DNA of 18,616 nucleotides from Candidatus Dormiibacterota bacterium (lineage in GTDB: Bacteria > Chloroflexota > Dormibacteria > UBA8260 > Bog-877). A program made the translations under genes and the position numbers. Shown here in pieces: positions 13,363 to 18,616 of this stretch. Each line of letters starts with the position of its first letter. Positions within the stretch are counted from its first letter, which is position 1. The notes beneath the pieces were generated by a model. It ran no database searches and was not told the origin of the DNA. It saw only the letters and a list, made by a program, of their open reading frames with translations. The DNA lies in assembly GCA_003164475.1 (NCBI GenBank), contig PLTL01000191.1, positions 1 to 18,616 on the forward strand. The letters are read 5' to 3'.

Positions 13363-14102
13363 GGCAGGGCCCGTAACGACATGTCGGACAGGCCCATCAG
13401 ATGGCTCTGGAGGTCGGCCAGGCCCTCCGGCGACCCGATCTCGTAGAAGCGCTCCGCGATTTCGTGACCGGCCAGCCGGCCCTCCCGGCTCAGGTCGCGC
13501 ATGAGATCTGAGAGGTCAGCCGCCTCACCCGGCGCCACCCGTTCGATAACGACCGCGGGCGAGAGAATGGCGAACCCGTAGTCGATCCACTCCATCTGCG
13601 CCCGAAGGGGCTCCGGCCGTGACTTGTCGTAGCAGACCACGCGCCCATCCCGATATATCGCATTGCTGGCGTCCCAGCGGTTGCGGTTGCGCATGACGGT
13701 CATCAGAGCCGGGCAATGGCTGTCCGTGAAGGCCCTCTCGATCGCCGCGAGGTCGAGCGAGAGGTAGGAGTCGCCGTTGATGACCCCAAAGCTTCCCGTC
13801 ACGAGGCCGGCATCGATCACCGCTCGCAGCGGTCCCGCGGTTCCCAGAGGTCGCTCGCCATCTGCCTCATACCGCACCCGAAGCCCGTATTGGTCTCCAC
13901 TCCCCACATGGCTGACGATCGCCGAACCCAGATGGCCGATGCTATACACCACCTCGGTCACCCCGGACGACCGCAGCTGAGCCAGCTGGAGGTCCGCGAA
14001 CGGGCGTCCGTTCACGGGGAGCAGCGCCTTGGGCACGGTCTCCGTGGCGGGACGCATGCGAGTTGCGACGCCACCGGCAAGGATGACCACGGGCAGCGAC
14101 AT
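13359..14102 (-). CDS. hddC: Sugar-phosphate nucleotidyltransferase, HddC-like
   Basis: A 247-residue NTP-transferase predicted to join heptose 1-phosphate to GTP, giving GDP-heptose and pyrophosphate. The N-terminal signature ILAGGVATRMRP (7-18) has the catalytic R15, and K25 follows in VPKALLPV. INGDSYL near 108-114 gives the metal-binding Asp, and DYGFAILSP and EIGSPEGLADL complete the family pattern. The length fits the short HddC/mannose-1-phosphate guanylyltransferase group without a beta-helix domain. ATG 14102 lies 45 bases after the transaldolase stop, with no strong ribosome site. Its stop overlaps the epimerase ATG as ATGA. The guanylyl specificity is inferred from the neighbours hddA and gmhA; cytidylyl or uridylyl transfer is possible. 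Confidence 0.8.
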   Translation of the reverse strand: MSLPVVILAGGVATRMRPATETVPKALLPVNGRPFADLQLAQLRSSGVTEVVYSIGHLGSAIVSHVGSGDQYGLRVRYEADGERPLGTAGPLRAVIDAGLVTGSFGVINGDSYLSLDLAAIERAFTDSHCPALMTVMRNRNRWDASNAIYRDGRVVCYDKSRPEPLRAQMEWIDYGFAILSPAVVIERVAPGEAADLSDLMRDLSREGRLAGHEIAERFYEIGSPEGLADLQSHLMGLSDMSLRALP

Positions 14103-14147
14103 CAGAGCGGCACCATCATCGATCGGGCAGTCGCCGTCAGAGCTGTT

Positions 14148-14864
14148 TCACAGTTCGAAACCGGCGCTCACACCGTCGCGGTGAAACATCTGGACGGTCT
14201 CCAACGAGTACTCCTCCAGATCCTTGCCGAGAAGTGCCAGCTTCTTGAGCAGGTCGTGGGTGACCGTGATGATGTGGCACCCGACCTCGTCCGCCTGAAC
14301 CACATTGAGGATCTCGCGCGGGCTGGCCCAGATCAGTCTCACTTCCGGCCTCGGTTCGAGGATCTCCACGCAACGGTGCACCAGGGGAAGCGGGTCCCGT
14401 CCGGTATCGGCGATCCTCCCGGCGAAGAGGGACACGAAATGCGGTGGCCCGGGTTCGAGGCACCCCACGGCCCACTCCACCTGATCAGGAGTGGTCATCG
14501 CAGTGACGTTGAGCTGGACTCCATCGGCGCTGAGCGCGCGTAGCACGTCCCCGCTGGGCTCGCCACGCGTGTTGGTGACCGGGATCTTCACAAAGACGTT
14601 CTCTCCCCACGTCGCAATCCGGCGCCCCTGCCGGACCATCTCATCGAAGTCGTCGGCGAAGACCTCGAAGGAGATCGGACGGTCGCCGACCAGGGTCAGA
14701 ACCTCGCGCGCGAAAGCCTCGTAATCGGCGACACCGGAGGCCCGCATCAGGGTGGGGTTGGTGGTGAACCCTCGGATGACCGGGTCGCGCGCCAGGGCCT
14801 CGATCCCGGCACGGTCGGCGCCGTCGGCGAATACCTGGACCCGGAGCTCTCTGAAGTTGGGCAT
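14148..14864 (-). CDS. Transaldolase-family protein in heptose operon
   Basis: A 238-residue member of the transaldolase/fructose-6-phosphate aldolase family. The Schiff-base lysine is K93 in VFVKIPVTN. D14 (VFADGAD), N36 (TTNPTLM), E67 (ISFEVFA), the LNVTAM block and the phosphate-binding SLFAGR motif all match catalytic positions. Glu at 67 is the TalB-type residue; fructose-6-phosphate aldolase has Gln there. The size is nearer to the short aldolase group than to 310-residue TalB. Location between gmhA and hddC suggests it makes (or consumes) sedoheptulose 7-phosphate, the GmhA substrate. ATG 14864 is 20 bases after the gmhA stop; GTG 14930 would add 22 unconserved residues overlapping gmhA. 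Family is sure; the exact reaction is inference. Confidence 0.85.
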   Translation of the reverse strand: MPNFRELRVQVFADGADRAGIEALARDPVIRGFTTNPTLMRASGVADYEAFAREVLTLVGDRPISFEVFADDFDEMVRQGRRIATWGENVFVKIPVTNTRGEPSGDVLRALSADGVQLNVTAMTTPDQVEWAVGCLEPGPPHFVSLFAGRIADTGRDPLPLVHRCVEILEPRPEVRLIWASPREILNVVQADEVGCHIITVTHDLLKKLALLGKDLEEYSLETVQMFHRDGVSAGFEL

Positions 14865-14884
14865 TCCGTACGAGGCTGCTCCGC

Positions 14885-15562
14885 TCAGCTGGCGACCGAC
14901 CGCGCCTTCTCGGCCACTGACGACTCCCACTTGGTGGCACTCCGCTGGAGCTCAGGATGGGACACGAGAAGGTGCCATATGACGGCGCACAGTCCCTCGG
15001 TGTGGGGGGTCACTCGCGCCTCCACCAGAGGCGGGATCACGACCACCGCCTCCCCGACGGCAAGGGTGTGCCCGCCGTCGCGGCCGACGATCCCGCCGAT
15101 AAAGCATCCTGCGGCTCGGGCGGCGTCGAGCGCGGTCACGATGTTCGCGGAGATACCCCGCTGCCGGTCCCCGCCTCCGACCGAGAACACCAGCAGGCCG
15201 TCCCGCGAGCCGAGCCGGGACACTTGCAGCCAGGCGCTGAAACTGCTCTCCCAGCCGTCGTCATTGATCCGGGCAGTCAGCTCGGAGGCGTTGTCAACGG
15301 GTGTGTACGCTTCGATCCCGCACAGCTTCCGGAAGTCGTTGACCGCGTGGCTCGCATGCCCCGCCGACCCTCCCACCCCGAGGATGAAGAGCCGCCCGGA
15401 GCGTTCGCGAACCCCGGCCAGCCCGGCAGCCAGCCTCTCCACCGCGCTGGCATCGATCGCCTCGATGATCCGGCGCGTCTCCGCAAGATAGGTCTCGGTG
15501 AAGGTGGCCGTCAGGTTGTCTCCAGTGGTGCCAGAGCCTCGTCGTACGCGGGCTGAGACCAC
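14885..15562 (-). CDS. gmhA: SIS-domain sedoheptulose 7-phosphate isomerase, GmhA-like
   Basis: Predicted to convert sedoheptulose 7-phosphate to D-glycero-D-manno-heptose 7-phosphate, the first step of activated heptose synthesis. The SIS core has LFILGVGGSAGHASH (58-72) with phosphate-binding serines, the NASELTARINDDGWE block with a catalytic-type Glu, LLVFSVGGGD, GIVGRDGGHT, and HTEGLCAVIWHLLVSHP, which carries the Glu/His pair. The C-terminal ATKWES is shared by this isomerase group as I recall it. Start: two adjacent GTGs (15565 and 15562) sit directly after GGGAGGG, and no ATG is available; I prefer the second (225 residues), but spacing is tight. In-frame sequence to 15793 is not conserved and lies over the intergenic region. 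It is the first heptose gene of the run. Confidence 0.83.
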   Translation of the reverse strand: MVSARVRRGSGTTGDNLTATFTETYLAETRRIIEAIDASAVERLAAGLAGVRERSGRLFILGVGGSAGHASHAVNDFRKLCGIEAYTPVDNASELTARINDDGWESSFSAWLQVSRLGSRDGLLVFSVGGGDRQRGISANIVTALDAARAAGCFIGGIVGRDGGHTLAVGEAVVVIPPLVEARVTPHTEGLCAVIWHLLVSHPELQRSATKWESSVAEKARSVAS

Positions 15563-15711
15563 CACCCTCCCTGTCCGCAGGGCGATGCGGCGCCCTCCCC
15601 GCGAGATGTTACCCTCCGGCCCCGGCAAACGGATGTGCGCCACACGGCAGCCGGCGCATCGCTCTTCGGGGCCGGCCGGCCGGAGCGCCGGGGAAGGCGA
15701 GTCGGTCGTCC
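15563..15711 (-). promoter_or_regulatory. Intergenic region before gmhA with possible promoter and hairpin
   Basis: The 149-base gap is the longest inside the nine-gene run, so the heptose genes may have their own promoter here. TAACAT on the minus strand (15611-15606) could be a -10 box, without a recognisable -35. A 6-bp hairpin (AGGGCG 15579-15584 with CGCCCT 15591-15596) lies in the would-be leader just before the ribosome site. A GGCCGGCCGGCC tract lies near 15671-15683. All are weak individually in such GC-rich DNA. Confidence 0.25.
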
Positions 15712-16800
15712 TCAGCCCAACTCCACCTGGGAATGGTCGCCGAGCATGAGTTTGTGGATGCCCGGCCGGATCTCGGACGAACTGACCACGCAACCCTTGC
15801 CAATGAGCGAGGACGCGATCTTGCCCCTGACGTTCTCAATCCGAGCGCCCTCAAGGACGATCGAGTGCTCGATCTCGGCACGGCGCACCGTGCAACCGTG
15901 GTAGATCGAGGCGTACGGGCCGATCTGTGCGTCCTCGATGACCGTCCGCCGACCCACGATGGATGGCCCCCGGATGGTGCAGTTGCGGAGCTCGGCGCCG
16001 GCCTCGACGATCACGTTGCCCTCGAGGTGAACGTCACTGCCGACGACCCCGCCGGGTGGGCGCGGCTCCATGTCGTCGAGGACGATGCAGTTGGCTTCGA
16101 GCAGGTCTTCCAGGCGTCCGGTGTCCTTCCAGGTGGCGACCGACGCTTCATGGCGGGTGGTGATCAGGTGCGGGACGACCCGCCCGCCGGTGTCGATCAA
16201 CCTCTGGATGGCATCGGTGATCTCCAGCTCGCCACGCGCCGAGTATTCGATCGAGGAGGCCGCCTCGAAGATCGCCGGAGTGAAGAGGTAGACCCCCACG
16301 AGGGCCAGGTCGGACTTGGGCGCTGCCGGCTTCTCCACCAGCCCGACCACCTGACCGTCAACCACCTCGGCAACCCCGAAGTGCTGCGGCTCGGACACCT
16401 GGGCCAGCAGGATCATGGCGTCCGGACTGAGACGCTCGAACTCCTTGACGACGGGGACGATCCCGTGGCGGACAAGGTTGTCCCCGAGGTACATCACGAA
16501 GCTGCTGTCGCCGAGGTAATCCCTGGCGGTGAGGAGCGCATCGGCGAGGCCCTTGGGCTCCTTCTGAGGCAGGAAGGTGCAGCGGGCACCGAAGGCGCTT
16601 CCCTCACCGACGGCAGCCCGGACCTCGGCACCCGTCTCTCCGGTTATGATGCCGATCTCGGTGATCCCGGCGGCGACGAGGGCCTCGATCGCGTAGAACA
16701 GGATCGGCTTGTTGGCGATCGGGATCAGCTGCTTTGCACTGGTGTGGGTGATCGGCCGCAGCCTCGTACCCCTGCCACCGCTCAGGATCAGACCCTTCAT
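15712..16800 (-). CDS. rmlA: Glucose-1-phosphate thymidylyltransferase, long form
   Basis: Predicted to make dTDP-glucose from dTTP and glucose 1-phosphate. The 362-residue protein has the nucleotidyltransferase signature LSGGRGTRLRPIT (6-18), K23 in SAKQLIPIANKP, the metal Asp D107 in YLGDN, and VEKPAAPKSDLALVGVYLF. The last third (about 240-350) is a left-handed beta-helix (repeats such as VVGSDVHLEGNVIV and IGPYASIYHGCTV), which marks the archaeal/actinobacterial long form rather than the 290-residue enterobacterial RmlA. ATG 16800 begins the minus-strand run. No rmlB, rmlC or rmlD is in the window, so the rest of a dTDP-sugar pathway must be elsewhere, or the enzyme feeds another sugar. 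A different base specificity (UTP) is possible in the long-form group. Confidence 0.85.
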   Translation of the reverse strand: MKGLILSGGRGTRLRPITHTSAKQLIPIANKPILFYAIEALVAAGITEIGIITGETGAEVRAAVGEGSAFGARCTFLPQKEPKGLADALLTARDYLGDSSFVMYLGDNLVRHGIVPVVKEFERLSPDAMILLAQVSEPQHFGVAEVVDGQVVGLVEKPAAPKSDLALVGVYLFTPAIFEAASSIEYSARGELEITDAIQRLIDTGGRVVPHLITTRHEASVATWKDTGRLEDLLEANCIVLDDMEPRPPGGVVGSDVHLEGNVIVEAGAELRNCTIRGPSIVGRRTVIEDAQIGPYASIYHGCTVRRAEIEHSIVLEGARIENVRGKIASSLIGKGCVVSSSEIRPGIHKLMLGDHSQVELG

Positions 16801-17032
16801 CTTCGAGCGCGCTCCGATCGGCGTTGGAGTTGGGTGACGCTGTCTGCCCGGCGCCGATGCCTGCGTCAGTCTAGGGGAAGGGTCGCTGCACCGGGGCTCG
16901 AGGGTGAGGGCCGGAAAGCGCGCCCGTCCGGGGGGCGGGGCCTCGTCATCACCGAATCGTCACTCGATCGTCGGCGGAGGCCCAGGTCGAGCAGATGAGA
17001 ATCGGTAGATCACCTCTGGAGGACCCCCAACC
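16801..17032. promoter_or_regulatory. Divergent intergenic region between rmlA and secreted propeller gene
   Basis: This 232-base gap must hold promoters for both outward genes. On the minus strand TAGACT (16873-16868) is a possible -10 about 70 bases before rmlA, without a good -35. On the plus strand GAGAAT near 16996 is a weak -10 candidate. No ORF with family character, tRNA or strong terminator is seen. Confidence 0.3.
17018..17023 (+). promoter_or_regulatory. Ribosome binding site of the propeller gene
   Basis: GGAGGA at 17018-17023 stands nine bases before ATG 17033 and fixes that start, since a signal peptide begins directly there. Confidence 0.7.
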
Positions 17033-18616
17033 ATGCTGGTGCGGCGCTTCGCGATGCTCGCGCTGACCTCGACGCTTGCCCTCGGCACGGTGGGGTTGCA
17101 TGCGTCGAACGTGGCTGCCGCGTCTCCGCCCTCCCTGACGGAGTCGCACGACATCTCGACCACCGGCACCGTTGACTGCACGGAGGGCGGCGAGTTTCTC
17201 CAGCCGTTCAGCTCCCCTGCAGTCGGCGACCTCTTCGGCAACGGCCAGGAGGAGATCGTCGCCGCCTTCTCCGACGGTTACGTCTACGTCTGGTACGCGA
17301 ACACCTTCCAGGTCGTCTCCGGGTGGCCCAAGCAGGTGGCTGACGGGGTGGCGGCGAGTCCCACCATCGCGGTCCTGGATGGCGACACACTCCCCAGCAT
17401 CATCGTCGCCGACTACTCGGGGACGGTCAACGTGTGGAACGGCAACGGGGTCGAGCGAGCCGGGTGGCCCCAGCACAGCCTCTACGGTGGCAGCGGCGGC
17501 GTTCAGCGCGGCTTCTTCTCGTCGGTCGCTGTGGGCGACCTGTACGGGGACGGGAGACAGGAACTGTTCGCGTCGGCCCTCGACCTGCACACGTACGGTT
17601 GGTTCAGCAACGGCAGCCCGGTCCCCGGGTGGCCCGAGGTGGTGTACGACAGCTCACTGGCCACCCCAGCACTGGCCGATCTCCAGCACAACGGTACGCT
17701 CTCGGTGGTCACCCCTTCGGACGCCAGCGGGGGCACCCCGGGGTTCGCTGGCGTCAAGGGTGGGATCTACTGGGTGTGGGCGTCGAATGGGCAGCTCGAG
17801 TGGCCACATACGTCGGTTGACGAGGTCCCATGGTCGTCACCGGCCATCACCAACTTTGGTCACACCGAGGGCAACGACGTCATCGTCAACGGAACCGGCC
17901 ACTACTACAGCCAGACCACCGGCAAGCCGGTGGGTCGCTACATCGCCGGCTTCAACCAGGACGGCAGCACAGCCTACGGCTACCCCGTCGTGACCAACGA
18001 CGTGAGCTTTGCGTCGCCGGCCGTCGGCGACCTCGGCAACGGCGGTCCGAACGTCGTGGAGGTCACCGAGAACGGGACCCTCTACGTCGTTGACGGGAAC
18101 GGCTACGTGGACGACCAGCCCACCCTGCCTGACGGTGACGACTTCTCCGCCGGACCGGCCATCGCCCCCGTCGACTCGACGGGGCGGAACGGCATCTACG
18201 TGCCGTCGGGCAACGACCTCGTGGCCTACTCGATGAACGATCTTGGGTCGCCGGCGCAGCTGCCCCTTCCCTTGGGAGCGCAGTCGTACAGCACCCCTAC
18301 CATCGCAGCGCTGGGCGACGGGGGCACGGGCCCGCTGAGCGTGGTGCTCACCTCGGCCGGAGGGAGCGCGACCTGCAACACCACGGACACGTACCACGTG
18401 ACCATCTGGACGGTCAACGGGACCACCGCCTCCCAGCTCAATGATTCGGCGTGGCCCACGTTCCACGGCAACATGCAGCGTACCGGCAGCAACGTCAACC
18501 TTCTGCCCTCCCCGCCGACGGGCGTGACGGCCACCAGCACAGCTTCGGGTGAGGCGATCGTCTCGTGGATGGCGCCGAGCGGTGCGGGTTACGATGACGT
18601 CACCGGCTACACCGTG
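17033..18616 (+). CDS. Secreted FG-GAP/VCBS-like beta-propeller with fibronectin type III domain (partial)
   Basis: The reading frame runs 528 codons to the window end with no stop, so the C-terminus is missing. Residues 1-30 are a Sec signal peptide (MLVRRF, a hydrophobic core, then NVAAAS for cleavage). From about residue 59 come eight repeats built on SSPAVGDLxGxG...VYVW...GWP: starts at FSSPAVGDL, ASPTIAVLD, FSSVAVGDL, LATPALADL, WSSPAITNF, FASPAVGDL, FSAGPAIAPV and YSTPTIAAL. This is a beta-propeller of the FG-GAP/VCBS or PQQ-like type, closed by WPTFHGNMQRTG near 474-485. From about 491 PPTGVTATS...IVSW...VTGYTV begins a fibronectin type III domain. Such proteins are exported and bind or process polymers or other surface molecules; no catalytic residues are identified. 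Linkage to the polysaccharide genes is only by position. Confidence 0.85.
   Translation, partial: MLVRRFAMLALTSTLALGTVGLHASNVAAASPPSLTESHDISTTGTVDCTEGGEFLQPFSSPAVGDLFGNGQEEIVAAFSDGYVYVWYANTFQVVSGWPKQVADGVAASPTIAVLDGDTLPSIIVADYSGTVNVWNGNGVERAGWPQHSLYGGSGGVQRGFFSSVAVGDLYGDGRQELFASALDLHTYGWFSNGSPVPGWPEVVYDSSLATPALADLQHNGTLSVVTPSDASGGTPGFAGVKGGIYWVWASNGQLEWPHTSVDEVPWSSPAITNFGHTEGNDVIVNGTGHYYSQTTGKPVGRYIAGFNQDGSTAYGYPVVTNDVSFASPAVGDLGNGGPNVVEVTENGTLYVVDGNGYVDDQPTLPDGDDFSAGPAIAPVDSTGRNGIYVPSGNDLVAYSMNDLGSPAQLPLPLGAQSYSTPTIAALGDGGTGPLSVVLTSAGGSATCNTTDTYHVTIWTVNGTTASQLNDSAWPTFHGNMQRTGSNVNLLPSPPTGVTATSTASGEAIVSWMAPSGAGYDDVTGYTV

Noticed and set aside
15563..15793. Extended N-terminus of the GmhA-like protein
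   Set aside because: It runs into the end of rmlA, is Arg/Pro/Gly-rich, and has none of the SIS family sequence; two GTGs next to GGGAGGG are better starts.
15733..16998. A 421-codon + strand open frame opposite rmlA
   Set aside because: The translation is low-complexity, Asp/Gly/Arg-rich and lacks any family motif, while the opposite strand encodes an intact nucleotidyltransferase.
17008..17016. GATCACCTC, resembling the 3' end of 16S rRNA
   Set aside because: Only nine bases match and no upstream rRNA sequence is present; it is chance next to the GGAGGA ribosome site.
17172..17993. A 273-codon + strand open frame
   Set aside because: It is Ser/Thr/Arg-rich and lies out of frame inside the propeller gene, whose frame has signal peptide, ribosome site and eight repeats; it is a shadow in GC-rich DNA.

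Overview
The window is very GC-rich, uses many GTG and TTG starts, and carries Shine-Dalgarno sites such as GGAGG in front of several genes. It encodes a DUF4232 protein and a large FG-GAP-like secreted protein. Together these suggest a high-GC Actinomycetota, Dormibacterota or Chloroflexota-type bacterium, but no rRNA, tRNA or housekeeping marker is present to settle it. The region is a surface-polysaccharide (sugar-nucleotide and glycosyltransferase) locus. I see no insertion sequence, integrase, CRISPR array or tRNA.

Layout. (1) 1-35 is the tail of an unidentified + strand gene. (2) 102-1127 (-) is a nucleotide-sugar epimerase/dehydratase, divergent from a + strand pair at 1280-3225: a UDP-sugar dehydrogenase and a GT2 glycosyltransferase overlapping by one base. 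The divergent gap holds a candidate promoter whose spacer contains a perfect 14-bp palindrome. (3) 3268-4473 (+) is a membrane-anchored DUF4232 plus SH3-like extracytoplasmic protein, set between two hairpins. (4) 4517-5266 (-) is a dolichol-phosphate-mannose-synthase-like GT2 with a candidate promoter that would give an almost leaderless mRNA. (5) 5339-6981 (-) is a zinc-ribbon SAM methyltransferase coupled by ATGA to an eight-helix membrane protein of the COG4705 type. (6) 7202-8635 (+) is an unusual protein with a degenerate methyltransferase-like N-terminus fused to a GT2 domain. (7) 8663-16800 (-) is a nine-gene run. (8) 17033 to the window end (+) is a secreted eight-repeat beta-propeller entering a fibronectin type III domain.

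The nine-gene run is the core. In transcription order it encodes a long-form glucose-1-phosphate thymidylyltransferase, a GmhA-like sedoheptulose-7-phosphate isomerase, a transaldolase-family protein, an HddC-like nucleotidyltransferase, an NAD-dependent epimerase/dehydratase, an HddA-like heptose kinase, a Gfo/Idh/MocA oxidoreductase, a short-chain dehydrogenase and a zinc-ribbon methyltransferase. From hddC to the last gene every junction overlaps by 4 or 1 bases. GmhA, HddA and HddC are three of the four enzymes of GDP-D-glycero-alpha-D-manno-heptose synthesis. The phosphatase GmhB is absent from the window. The transaldolase could supply the starting sedoheptulose 7-phosphate. The four tailoring enzymes suggest that the activated heptose (or another sugar) is further epimerised, oxidised or reduced and methylated. 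I know of no described end product for this exact gene set; that part is inference.
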